Of a stretch of DNA of 64,000 nucleotides, positions 44,358-54,825 are shown piece by piece. The stretch covers positions 17,298,954-17,362,953 of the forward strand of contig CM067543.1 in NCBI GenBank assembly GCA_034509755.1. The letters are read 5' to 3'. Under the pieces are notes generated by a model, which saw only the letters and a list, made by a program, of their open reading frames with translations, made no database searches and had not been told where the DNA came from. The position numbers and the translations under genes are program-made. This stretch comes from Anisodus tanguticus (taxonomy: Eukaryota; Streptophyta; Magnoliopsida; Solanales; Solanaceae). Within the stretch, counting starts at the first letter, position 1; the number at the start of each line of letters is the position of its first letter.

Positions 44358-44756
44358 CTAATGAATCGGCCAATGCATGCCCATAGTAATACTGAGAACA
44401 GTCCGAATAGTGGCCGGTATAACAACCGGACTGCATGTCTCACTATAATTAATACCCTCCTGCTGATTAGTGCCATTGGCAACTAGTCTTGCCTTATACC
44501 TCTCTAAGTCACCATTGTCTCTGAACTTGTGACGAAATAACCACATACACCGGATAACATTCACACCAGCTGGTCTAGGTACCAAATCCCAAGTGTTCTG
44601 CTTGGTTAAAACGTTAAATTCCTCGCACATGGCCGCATTCCAATTTGGGTTCAGTTTTGCTAGTTTTGGATTTTTTTGAATGGGTGATAAGGTTTGTGTG
44701 GAGAGATTGAATTGAACCTTGGGTTTGAAGATCCCGTGTTGTGCACGAGTCTCCAT
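44358..44756 (-). pseudogene. copia reverse transcriptase N-terminal part
   Basis: 132 codons reading NPNWNAAMCEEFNVLTKQNT, WDLVPRPAGVNVIRCMWLFR, YKARLVANGTNQQEGINYSE and TCSPVVIPATIRTVLSITM. This is the classical copia RT opening (W..AM..E...L..N.TW.LV). The frame breaks at about 44,358 before the YVDD piece. Confidence 0.85.
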
Positions 44757-45000
44757 GCGATGTGAGGGCAGTGGTGGTGGGTCGGGGATGTGAGGTTGCT
44801 TTGGTCCACCGGTTCGGACCGGTGGGCGGCGATTCGGATGGGCTATTTTTTGTCTTTGCTGGTTGGCACCGGAAACCCAGGACTGCGGGGACCGGTTCTT
44901 CGGAGTGTAGGGCGACGTGTCGATGGTGGTGCAGGTGACTCGACTGGGGGCTGTAGGGGTGAGCAGGGAGCTGGTGGGGTGGTGCCGAACAGTGGCGAGA

Positions 45001-46394
45001 CTATCGGAACAGTGGGCTGCTGTTGGTATAGATTTTGGATGACCGGGGACAGACTTGGTTCATCGAGAAAGATGTAATTGGTGGTCTGAAATTTCCGAGA
45101 TTTGAAAAAGAAAAGGTTGTCTCGTTAAAGGTGACGTGAAGGGAGACGATGATTTTGCGAGTAGCAATGTCATAGCACAAGTAGCCCCGATGATTAGGAG
45201 ATAGACCAAGGAAGACACATGGAAGAGTGCGAGGGGCAAGTTTGTGGGGTGCAGTGAAGGCTATATTGGGGTAGCATAAGCATCCAAAAATACGTAGGTG
45301 ATCATATGATGGCTGCCTACGGTATAAGATTTTTGTAGGGGTTTTATTTTGGAGTGTGCTAGTTGGTAAATATTTAGAAGGGATTCTACCATTTTGACAA
45401 CATAGACCCAAAAAGGCGGTGGTAGGCAGGCATGAAACAAAAGTGTGCGGACCATGTTATTGATGGTACGTATAATTCTTTCAGCCTTTCCGTTTTGGGA
45501 AGAAGTATAGGGACAAGAAAAATGGAAAACCATGCCTTGTTTAGAACAGAAATTGTGAAATGCCGAGTTATTAAATTCACGTCCATTATCACATTAGAAT
45601 GATTTAATAGGTTTTTCAAATTGTGTCTTAATAAATTTTTGAAACTCGAGGAATTTTGCAAAAACTTCAGATTTGAATTTCAGTGGGTAAATCCAGACAA
45701 AATATGAAAAATCATCCAAGAATACTAGATAGAATTTATGACCCAAAGAGCTAGCAATCGGAGATGTCCACAAATCAGCATGAACAATATCAAAGGGAGA
45801 AAAAGTAACATTGTTTGATGACATAAAGGGAAGACGAGTATGTTTGCCTAGTGGACAAGAAAAACAGTGTTGGGCAATTTTCCCATTATTACATTGAATA
45901 CGCTTAGAAGTCCTAAGAAAAGTAAAAACCGGGTCTCCGGGGTGTCCGAGTCTGTTGTGCCAAGTTGAGGGAGAGATCGCCGCAAGGGATAGAGGTGCTT
46001 GTGGTCTGACAGCGGAAGATTGAGTGAATGGGTAGAGGTCTCCCACACTATTGTAGCGTGTAAGAATTTTCCACGTATTGAGTTCCTTCACAGAAAAACC
46101 AAAAGGGTCAAATTCGACAGACACAGAATTATTGCTAGTGAATTTTCTAACAGAGATTAAGTTTTTAATGATGTTAGGTGTGTATAGGACGTGGTTTAGG
46201 GAGAAAGGTGGGTGTGGATGTTTGGTGTGTGTGTTACCGTAACCTTCAATTGGAATGCGATGACCATTGCCGACAGTAATAAATTGAGGACACTTTAACC
46301 GACGTAGTTGAGATAGGTTACCTGACGACCGAGTGAGGTGAGATTTGGCTCCGGTGTCCATGTACCAATTGTCATCCGGCTGTTGAAGGTGCAC
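45001..46394 (-). pseudogene. copia protease and integrase, frameshifted
   Basis: The right part (45,594-46,394) has the protease active site DTGA in WYMDTGAKSHLTRSSGN. The integrase zinc region follows (WHNRLGHP, then CFSCPLGKHTRLPF) and the core FDIVHADLWTSPIASSLGHK, FYLVFLDDFSYFVWIYPLKF. A stop/frame change at about 45,595 hits the second-Asp region. Further frames give SSQNGKAERIIRTINNMVRT and the C-terminal GYLCYDIATRKIIVSLHVTF. Protease, zinc-binding and core motifs are intact locally, but the polyprotein is broken in at least two places. Confidence 0.85.
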
Positions 46395-46406
46395 GGTGGT
46401 GTATGC

Positions 46407-47548
46407 CTAGCCCAAATCAGTCGGGGCCGAGTTTGGGTGAGGTTCTTGCGATTCTTCTTCTTCTTTGGGCCGCAATGGGCTGCTGCGATTCTTCTTGCTC
46501 TGGACCGCAATCGGTGGGCATGTTGTTGTTCTTGGTGGGCTGCACGGTGGGCCGGGGCGGGGCCCAAGAGGCCGGTCGACCAAGGCTGCTGGAACCAGGC
46601 CCCTGCGGTCGGTTACGGCATGCGAGCGCGAAGCCCGGTTCTGCTGGTTGGGCCACTGCTGCTGCTGGTTGGACCACTTCTTCTTCTTGTCCGGTGGTTG
46701 GGCTCTTGTCCGATCCACTAGTTGCGTTGGCCCTTTCCGCGGCCCTTGCCTTTGTTGTTGCGACCTCTGCCGCCACGACCTCCGCCGCTCTCTGCTGCTT
46801 CTTCTTTGGAATCTATTTGTTCTTCTTGGACGCAGTGTTGCCATCCCATCAACGGCTAACTCCTTTTGATTATGTTCCTCTTGTTTAGCACGTCTAGTTT
46901 CTTCTAACAATAGTTGTGAACGTGCCTTGTTGAAACTTGGAAGAGGGTCGGCTTGTTGAATCATTGTTGCGAGTGTGTCATATTCACCTTTCGGTAAACC
47001 CGCAACAAGTTGAAGCACCATCTTGGTTTCTGAAACAGAAGTCCCGACGTTGGATAGTTGATCGGTTATGAGTTTCATTTGCTTACAATATTCGGACATG
47101 TTGTTAAAATTCTCGAGGCGGGTATTGTTGAATTGCTCTTTCAAATACACTGCCCGAGTATTTTTATTGTCCTGAAAGATTTCTTCTAGCCGGACCCAAA
47201 GTTCGGGTGCCGTAGCACTGTTTTCATGATAGTGCATAACGGATCTTTGGAGATGGTGCCGTAGATCCATTGTTTGACGATGGCGTCAAGACGACGCCAG
47301 ATTGAGTCTATAACATCGGTGGGACGAGGAACAGATTCGTCAATGTGATCGAGCACGTTGTATGCACATGCATGAATGTAGAATAGTTTCATCCACATGG
47401 AATATTGACAGTCTTCTTGGTCAAGAATTATAGGGATAAAATTCTTGATGTTGTTAACGGCGAATGCCGGATGAAAAGAAGATACTGAACGTTGAGAGGG
47501 GTTGTCAAGTGTGCCAGTGGATGAAACAGAATTTGTGGGGGAAGACAT
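46407..47548 (-). pseudogene. copia gag, frameshifted
   Basis: Starts at the ATG at 47,548 (MSSPTNSVSS), with FIPIILDQEDCQYSMWMKLF and WIYGTISKDPLCTIM. One frame change near 47,225 leads to APELWVRLEEIFQDNKNTRA, VYLKEQFNNTRLENFNNMSE, LVAGLPKGEYDTLATMIQQA and a long Arg/Gln/Ala-rich tail. I see no clear CCHC zinc knuckle. This is the UBN2-type copia gag. Long plus-strand open frames at 46,338-46,888 are its antisense shadows in GC-rich sequence. Confidence 0.8.
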
Positions 47549-47682
47549 GGTTGCCGCCTGCCGAGGGAAGAGAATTTTTTGGTTTGGCCGAGAAAGGGAG
47601 GAAGAAACCAGAATATATTTTTTTCTGTGAAATCAGAAAAAAATGCTGATTTCGGCCGAGAATGAGGAAGAGAAGGGATTTA

Positions 47683-47696
47683 GGCTCTTGATACCA
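47683..47696 (-). promoter_or_regulatory. Primer-binding site of the copia element
   Basis: The minus strand TGGTATCAAGAGCC abuts the 5' LTR. It equals the tRNA-iMet complement with one extra A (consensus TGGTATCAGAGC). Confidence 0.8.
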
Positions 47697-47890
47697 TGAA
47701 AGATGGAATAATTTTCCTTGGGGATTCCTTTCATTATTCACAATATATATAGTTGTACAAGGTTGATTCTAATATGGTACGAATCCTAACTTACCTTACA
47801 AAGGTTGATTCCTAATACAATTAGAATCCTAAGTTACCTTAAATATACATCTATCATAATTACAAAATATACGGAGAATATTCGCTAATA
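47697..47890 (-). repeat. 5' LTR of copia element
   Basis: 194 bp. It reads TATTAGCGAATATTC...CTTTCA on the element strand and matches 42,929-43,134. Confidence 0.9.
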
Positions 47891-47902
47891 GGATGTATGG
47901 AG

Positions 47903-48648
47903 TAGTTTTTACGTAGAAATTATTTAATTTTTAATTCTATATTTAATAACATGATTGTATATATCATGGTATATTATTATCACAAATTTCAAATTGTATC
48001 CAATCAAAAGCTTCCACATAATATGAAATGGACGAAGTAATCAGTCTAACCCAATTTATACGACACTTTTCAGATTTCGAGAGTACAATTTTTTCTTTGA
48101 CTGTAATTTTTTATATGCCTTTTAAATTATCAACTATTATGACTTACAGTACTTTTTAAAATTTTATATCTAAATTCATAGTTAAAATTAAAAAATTTAA
48201 CTCTCAAAATCGTAATTGTGCTAGGGATAGAGAGAGTAACTAAATTGTCTTTAGCTAAAGGAATAATAAAATAAAAAGAAATGAAATGAAAAAGCTAAAA
48301 CCTATAGAACAAGTAGTAAGTAGTTTAAAGGGGGGAAGATATGATCTGTCTTGGCTTCTTTATTTAAAACCCTGTATCTCTTTTCACTTGAAACAAAAAA
48401 GAAAGAGAACTCAATAAAGCTAGTAAGTAGTTCAAGCATATATACTTCTTCTTCTTTAAGAGAAAGAAGAAGTAACAAGAAACAAAGAGCTAGTAAGAGA
48501 GGAAACAAAACCAAGTTTTCAATAGCTGGGGTGGGTGGTAGAGGGAGAGGGGGTGTAGAAAGAAAGTGAGTGTTTCAGTTCTCAGTCAAGATAGGTTACG
48601 GTGTCATTAACGAGGGGGGTGTAGGGGGGGTGGGGTTGGGTCTAAGTT
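47903..48648 (+). promoter_or_regulatory. Promoter and 5' UTR region of the SMXL4-like gene
   Basis: AT-rich sequence between the MITE/copia insertion and the ATG. TATTTAAAA at 48,361-48,369 is the best TATA candidate, giving a 5' UTR of about 250 nt (purine-rich AGAAAGAG tracts, then G-rich GGGGTGGG at 48,527-48,635). There is no ATG between 48,370 and 48,649, so no uORF if transcription starts there. An ATG at 48,351 lies before the TATA box. (CTTCTT)n is present at 48,445-48,458. Confidence 0.5.
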
Positions 48649-51600
48649 ATGCGAACAGGAGCAGGTAGTGCAGTTCAACAGACACTCACAACTGAGGCTG
48701 CTTCAGTGTTGAAGCACTCTCTTAGCTTGGCCAGAAGAAGAGGCCATGCACAGGTTACCCCTCTTCATGTGGCAGCTATTTTGTTAAGCTCAAGAGTAAG
48801 TCTTCTTAGAAGAGCTTGTCTCAAATCTCAACCACCTAATTATTCACATCATCATCCTCTTCATTGTAGAGCTCTTGAGTTATGTTTTAATGTGGCACTT
48901 AATAGGCTTCCAACAAGTCATGGTCCACTTCTACATGGCCAGCCTTGTTTGTCTAATGCTTTAATTGCTGCGCTCAAAAGAGCGCAGGCGCATCAGAGAA
49001 GAGGCTGCATAGAGCAACAACAACAGCAGCCTCTTTTAGCTATTAAGGTTGAGTTAGAACAGCTTATTTTGTCTATTTTAGATGACCCTAGTGTTAGTAG
49101 GGTTATGAGAGAAGCTGGTTTCTCTAGCACTACAATTAAAAACAATATAGAGGAATCAGCTTCTTCAGTCTTTCAGTGTTACAATAATAGCTCTGGTGGT
49201 GGAATTTACTCCACACCTAGCTCTCCTCCTACTGCTACTGAGAATAATAATAATCCTATTATTAGTACTTTCTGGAACTCCCAGCAAAACCCTATTCTAT
49301 TTTCCCCTCACAAGTACTTCAATACACAACAAACATCTTCATCAGATGTTAAGTTGGTGATAGATGTGTTGTTGAGGAACACTAATAACAAGAGGAGGAA
49401 CAGTGTGATAGTTGGTGATTCAGGAACAGAAGGGGTTGTTGGAGAACTGATGGGAAAAGTGGAGAGAGGAAATGTGCCTGAGGAACTGAAAGGAGTTCAC
49501 TTTATCAAATTTCAGTTCTCACCAGCACCATTGATGTTGATGAAAAGAGAGGAAGTGGAGCTGAACATATCAGACCTGAAAAAGAAAGTGGAATCTCTTA
49601 CAGTAAGGGGGGGAGGAGTCATTATCTACACGGGTGACTTGAAATGGACAATTGACAGTCATTATTCCAACACTTTTGTTAATTATAGTCCAGTTGATCA
49701 TCTTGTAGCTGAGATAGGAAGGCTAGTTTCTTCCTATAATGCAAAGGTTTGGTTGGTGGCTATAGCAAATTATCAAACTTATATGAAGTGTCAAATGAAA
49801 CAACCACCTCTTGATATTCAATGGTCTCTTCAACCTATTTCTCTTCCATCTGGTGGTCTAGGGTTAACTCTCAATATTACAAGGTGAGCTAGTTTGTCTT
49901 GTTTCTTGATATTCATAAATTTGATAATGCATTATTTTTGGTTAGTTCTTGAAGCACTATTTTGTTACCTTATTTGTTTCTGTCGAATTTTCATGATCTG
50001 AACACTGAATAAAGCTAGCAGGACATAGGAGCATGCTATATTGCCAAAAAAGCAATATGTAAAATGAACATCTTTTGAATTTACTGCTTTTTTGTTGGAT
50101 ATATATGCTGTAATGTTTTAACTCATGTGAGGTGAAAAAGGCAAACGGGGGAAGGAAAGAAATTTGAAATATAATAGTACTAGTAAATAATTGCCTCCTT
50201 TATTCAGTGTTTAGCAGGTGATGTTGCAGTATGTGGATTTTTGTCCCAAGCATGTTTGTAGTATTGTTGGTAGCCTTTTTCAGGTTTCAAGGGAATTATG
50301 TTCCTTTTTTGACTTCTTTTTCATATGGGAAAGCAGATTAAAGACGTGACACTAATTTTTATGATCAGTCCTGTCTTATTAATTCAAATACTAATGCAGT
50401 GTGTTAATTCCTTCTTTTTCCTTCCATTTCAATTAAGTGGAGATTATTTTAACTGTGCTAAACTTGTTAATTACACCCTCCATAGAAATGTTCAAGCTAA
50501 ATTATTTTCAAATTGATATGAAGATATTATTGTTTGGGGATTCAAATAGTTTTTTTTTATTATAATTTTTTTTATTTTTTTTTGAATATTTTGAATCATT
50601 AGCTATGTTGGCTTGTAGTATTTTGACAGTTATATGATTCCAGAAGATGATCTAGAATTGGGTCAATCACGTTTATTAGAAGTCGACAATAGAGTGGTTC
50701 TACCAACAAAAAGTTATATACGTTTTATTGTTCCGTGTAGTTTTAAAGTATGTAAATTTTATTTTTAAATTTTTAAAGAATCCATACCCAAATTTATAAT
50801 CAAATTTAAGTGTTTAGACTGTCGTATTCCAAATTTCTTCACATAAATTGTAACAGCGAGAGTGTAATTTTCTTCTAACGAATGAATAAAGAATAATGTC
50901 AAGAAGGAAGTGGATATACTAAACAACTATTCTCCTGTTTTTGCAGTGTCCATGAATCAAGGATACCTTTCTCTGAACAAATGTCTGAGAAAAAGCCAAT
51001 TCCTAGCAAGGAGGAACAAGATGCACTCAACACCTGCTGTGCAGATTGCACCTCCAATTATGAAACAGAAGCAAGGTTGAAGTTTGGACAGCACAAAACT
51101 TCTACATTGTATTCTACGACCACATGGGACACTAAGGACTCTGACACGGTTTTGCCTGATTGGCTTAAACCACATGACATTGATACAACTAATAAGGTAA
51201 ACATCTTACAATTGTCACCTATTAGCCTACAATTATTCCAATTTGTCCTTTACTTTGAATATCATATGGAGTATATATATTCCATGCTACTACCGTCACA
51301 TCAAAAGAATAATGACAGGATTTTGAAGTATGAAGGTCAAAGCTTCTAATTTATAACATTCACTCTAATATTGGTTCACTAATTTTAAATAAAATCTATA
51401 TATATAAATTAACTACTTCATGCGTCTCAATTTCCTTGATATATTTTCCTTTTTAATCATTCTAATAAGAATGCTACCTAATGTATTTTAAATCACAAGT
51501 TTTATGAGTATATAATAACAATATTTTAGAATAAAAATATTTGAAAATTGTACTCTAGGGGAAGCATGTTTAACTTGTTAACTTATACTCCCTCCGTCTC

Positions 51601-53474
51601 AATTTAAGTGTCTTACTTTTCTTTTTGGTCTGTTCCAAAAATATTGTCTCTTTTTATATTTAGGAAGTTCTCCAATCCCAATGTACGTTCAAATCTTTAA
51701 TTTAAGACCACAAGATTAAAAAGTCTCCCTTAATTTCTTAAATTTCGTATCAAGTCAAACTAAGATACTTAAATTGGAAGGAGGGAGTAATATAATCATA
51801 TAGAATGGGACATACAATGTATTAGTTGTTTCTCTTTGGCTTTTGTTTCTTTGAAAACAATACCTTATAGGCCTTCTTCTTTTTCCCTTTTTATGGGGGG
51901 ACTTTCAGGATGATGTAGCTGAGTTGAAAAGAAAGTGGAGCAGGTTGTGCAAAAATCTTCATCATAATCAAAGACAAATAAGTTCAGTTGTGTGCAATGA
52001 ATACAACAATAACAGTGGGAATAATTACTCTTTTAATTCATTGTACCCATGGTGGCCTAACAAGAAGAGCATAATAACCGATTGCAAATCAATTTCATTT
52101 AGTGATCCTCCAATTTTGAAGCCTAACCAGGGGGCCAGCACTGTGCCAAGGTTCAGAAGACAACAATCGTGCCATATCGAGTTCAGTTTCACCAATGGCA
52201 ACTCAAAAATTGAGCCAAACTTAGATTCTCTTAAAATCAGGGAAGGGAAAGAAGTGAAAATCACACTTGCTCTTGGCAATTCACATCTTTCTGATATAGC
52301 GAATGTTGATGAAGAGATGCTCAAAATGTTGCAAGAGAACTTGCCTTGGCAAATGGAAAACATGCATACTATTGTGGATGCATTGATGGATTTCAAGAAG
52401 CAGAAGAATTGGTTGTTGATTCAGGGGAATGACTCGATTGGGAAACGACGATTGGCTAGAGTGATAGCAAAATCAGCATTTGGTTCTGATGACTTGCTCT
52501 TGTGCATTAACATGATGAGAAAGAGGGAAAACAGTCATGTTGAATTGCTCAACAAGGCCTTAAGGAATAATGAAAACCTTGTTGTCCTAGTGGAAGATGT
52601 TGATTTTGCTGATTCAGAGTTGTTGAAATTTCTTATGGATGCCTATGAAAATGGGAGCTCTAGCCATTTGTTCATCTTAGCAATGACTAGTGATGTCAAT
52701 GATGGAAGAGAGTACTACACAGAGTCTGTAATCCAGATGAAACTGGTGGTAAGTGATCAAACAAGTACTCTGAATCCTGGATTAGTATGTGTTGATCATA
52801 AGAGAAAAGCTGAGTGGGAATTGTGTTTGCCTAACAAGACCAAGCGTCCAAGAAACAAGAATGTGATGGAAGATGTCTCAAATATTGCTGCTCAAAATGG
52901 GAAGATGAAGAAGGAATTCACAAGGCAATTGAGCTCAAACACCCTTGACCTCAACATCAAAGCAGACGAAGTCGATGGGGTGGAGAAGGAGGAGAACGAC
53001 GATGATGAAAACGAAGCCAAAACCGAGGACTTTAGCCCCATTTCAAGTGACTTGACTCGTGATACAACCAATGATCAACATCATGCACCACTTGGTTTTT
53101 TCGACCTGATCAAGAACCGCCTTGTTGTGAAGCGCGATTCCTCTCAAGACAAGCAAATGAGAGAGGTGTTCATGTTCAAGATCAGAAGGTCATTGGAGGA
53201 AGTATGTGGGAGTAAAATAGTAGAGAGTTTTTACTTGGAGGAAATGGTGTTGGAGAAGGTATATGAGGGGTGTGGTTCATTTCTCAACAGCTTGTTTGAT
53301 GAATGGCTGAAAGACATTTTTCAAACGACCTTGCAAATGGTTGACAAGAAGATGGAAGAGAAGGAGAATGTGATCATCAAGCTATGTACTGACGTGGTGG
53401 GAGTTAAAGATCACGAGAGTGGTTTCAAAAGTTCATGTCTTCCAAGAGGGATTCAAGTTTCAATCATGGATTAA
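48649..53474 (+). CDS. SMXL4: SMXL4/SMXL5-type protein (SUPPRESSOR OF MAX2 1-LIKE), three exons
   Basis: Exons 48,649-49,883, 50,947-51,196 and 51,909-53,474 (AAG|GTGAGC, TTTTTGCAG|T, AAG|GTAAAC, TTTCAG|GATG; phases 2 and 0) encode 1,016 aa, close to Arabidopsis SMXL4. The double Clp-N domain is residues ~1-165 (AASVLKHSLSLARRRGHAQV, LHCRALELCFNVALNRLP, AQAHQRRG). A degenerate D1 ATPase-like part has GDSGTEG at 256-262. CADC lies at 443-446 and LPDWLKPH at ~477. A D2-like part has GNDSIGKRR (668-676) and VVLVEDVDFAD, and an EAR repressor motif LDLN lies at 841-844. The RGKT degron of strigolactone-degraded SMXLs is absent, as in the SMXL3/4/5 clade, which acts in nuclei of phloem precursors independently of D14/KAI2-MAX2. 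The SMXL4-like ending LPRGIQVSIMD and the 'PSGGL.LTLNI' exon-1 end separate it from SMXL3. Symbol by homology only: SMXL4 versus SMXL5 is not resolved. Confidence 0.93.
49884..50946 (+). other. Intron 1 of the SMXL4-like gene
   Basis: 1,063 bp, GT-AG, AT-rich. T-rich runs (50,550-50,585) precede the acceptor region. No inserted element with clear ends was seen. Confidence 0.9.
51197..51908 (+). other. Intron 2 of the SMXL4-like gene
   Basis: 712 bp, GT-AG, with a 200-bp MITE making up more than a quarter of it. The start of the intron remains open to 51,349, so an unspliced transcript would add about 50 residues and then stop. Confidence 0.9.
51588..51787. mobile_element. Stowaway-type MITE in intron 2
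   Basis: Terminal inverted repeats CTCCCTCCGTCTCAATTTAA and (minus, right end) CTCCCTCCTTCCAATTTAAG. TA on both sides (51,586-51,587 and 51,788-51,789). 200 bp, no coding. Confidence 0.9.
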
Positions 53475-53757
53475 GTTGTCACTTCTAGCTATATCATGTT
53501 ATATTATCAAGCTTTGTGACGTGTCCTCTTGTAAACTAGCTAGTCTTGTTTCTTGAATAGATTGTCTACTTTGTTTTCATGCCATATTCACTTCAACACT
53601 AAAAGAATTATAGGTACCGGATATTTATATCAACCTAATGAATGCATGACACGTTTTGAAATACCGATCGATTACTTAACTATGAATAATTACTATATAT
53701 TTTCACTTTAATTATAGTAAATTTAGTTATTCTGATTTAGCATATACACTTAGTAAA
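53475..53757 (+). other. 3' UTR / downstream region of the SMXL4-like gene
   Basis: AT-rich. No textbook AATAAA; TGAATAATTAC at about 53,683 is a weak poly(A) candidate. It ends at a SINE fragment. Confidence 0.4.
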
Positions 53758-53868
53758 AGATACCCTGGTGCACTAAGGTCACGCTATGCGCGAGGTTCGG
53801 GGAAGGATCGGACCACAAGAATCTATTATACGCAGTCTTACATTGCATTTCTGCAACAGGTTATTTTT
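53758..53868 (-). mobile_element. Au-type SINE, 3' part only
   Basis: On the minus strand it reads TTGCAGAAATGCAATG, GACTGCGTATAATAGATTC, TGTGGTCCGATCCTTCCCCG, AACCTCGCGCATAGCGTGAC and TTAGTGCACCAGGGT. This is the recognisable body and tail of the plant Au SINE. The tRNA-derived head with A and B boxes is missing, so it is a truncated, dead copy, about 290 bp after the SMXL4-like stop codon. Confidence 0.75.
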
Positions 53869-54186
53869 AATGGCTAGATATTTAATCACCCTTTCACCTA
53901 ACTAGGGGTGGCAAATGGGTGGGTTTGATTTGGTTGAAAATGGTTTGAATAAAAATGGGTTGGGTTTCAACCTACCCATATTTTATGTGGGTAAATATGG
54001 GTTGGGTGATAAATGAGTTGGTTAGTTATACCCATATTATATAAGTGTAATATTCTTTCAAGTGTAATGTTATAAAAAAAATTGTCAAATTAAATTAAAT
54101 TTTTCATATATTTATAATTATATAAATGAATTTTTTTCTATTTTTTTATAAAATTAAAATATATAAAATAGAAAATATGTTTTGTT

Positions 54187-54201
54187 GGGGGGGGGGGGGG
54201 G
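54187..54201. repeat. G15 homopolymer
   Basis: An unbroken run of 15 G inside the hAT-like element, followed by many G4-G6 runs on the same strand to 55,410. Confidence 0.95.
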
Positions 54202-54512
54202 TTGGCGGTGTGTGGGATAAGAAAAAATTTACCACTTTTTATAATTTTTTAAATAAAATTAAGATAATATATACGAAATGAAAAATGTGTTCAAGGGGGA
54301 GGGGGTGGAAGTGGAGTAGGGGGTGGGTGTGGGGTTAAACCAATTTTTTTCATTTTTTATAAATTTTTTTATAAAAGTAAAATATATGAAATAAAAAATG
54401 TGTGGTGTCTGTGGAGAGGAGGGGGAATTCTCATTTTTATTAATTTTTTTTTATAAAAGTAAAATATATGAAATAAATAATGTGTGGTGTTTGTGTGTGC
54501 AGGGGGATTTAT

Positions 54513-54825
54513 GAGCCCTAGCCCTGTAAGCCCACACCTGTGTAGAGTAGATCGTTCAACACCTGCGGCACAAACCCATTTTTGACCTATTGGTCCTAGT
54601 ATCATAGGCGACCGAACGACCGCCCCCTAATTACTAGACCAACCTGCTATAATAATTCCATAAACACCTAGCGAAGATATTTCAAACATTTCCGATTGAA
54701 ATGTCAGCTCCAGGTTTGGGGCGGCCCGTCTGATTAGTTCAGCTATCACTGCTGGAAACCCCAGCAGTTGTTCGGCTGCGTACTCCCCGTCTGCCTATCT
54801 CACATTTCGTATAATAATACTTTTT
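54513..54825. other. GC-balanced insert inside the hAT-like element, possibly a SINE
   Basis: About 310 bp unlike the G-rich/AT-rich repeats on either side. On the minus strand TGGTCTAGTAATTAGGGGG resembles a pol III A box, and the opposite end borders a T8 run (minus A8, 54,822-54,829). The B box is unclear, so the SINE reading is tentative. Confidence 0.3.

Larger units (their letters stand above)
42929..47890 (-). mobile_element. Ty1/copia retrotransposon with both LTRs, coding region frameshifted
   Basis: Minus-strand element of 4,962 bp with short LTRs (42,929-43,134 and 47,697-47,890). The PBS (minus TGGTATCAAGAGCC, 47,683-47,696) directly follows the 5' LTR, and the polypurine tract (minus GAGGGGGAG, 43,135-43,143) directly precedes the 3' LTR. 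Flanks GGAGG (42,924-42,928) and GGATG (47,891-47,895) are a 4/5 target duplication. The order gag-protease-integrase-RT-RNase H is copia. LTRs differ by one substitution, one 1-bp and one 11-bp indel in the stretches compared, so it is young, yet the coding region already has several frame changes. Confidence 0.9.
42703..47902. mobile_element. Stowaway-like MITE split by the copia element
   Basis: The left end CTCCCTTAGTCTCATTTTATA (from 42,703) and the right end (minus strand CTCCATACAT..CCCATTTTATA, ending 47,902) are terminal inverted repeats of the widespread CTCCCTCCGTCYCA type. TA lies on each side (42,701-42,702 and 47,903-47,904). The MITE without the insert is about 230 bp, and the copia element sits inside its right terminal repeat. 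Confidence 0.7.

Noticed and set aside
46338..46888. Long plus-strand open frames (127-161 codons)
   Set aside because: They are antisense to the Arg/Gln/Ala-rich end of the copia gag; GC-rich sequence without stops explains them.
48351..48569. 72-codon upstream ORF before the SMXL4-like gene
   Set aside because: Its ATG lies upstream of the best TATA box (48,361), the composition is low-complexity K/S/R, and no domain is seen. It would not be in the predicted mRNA.
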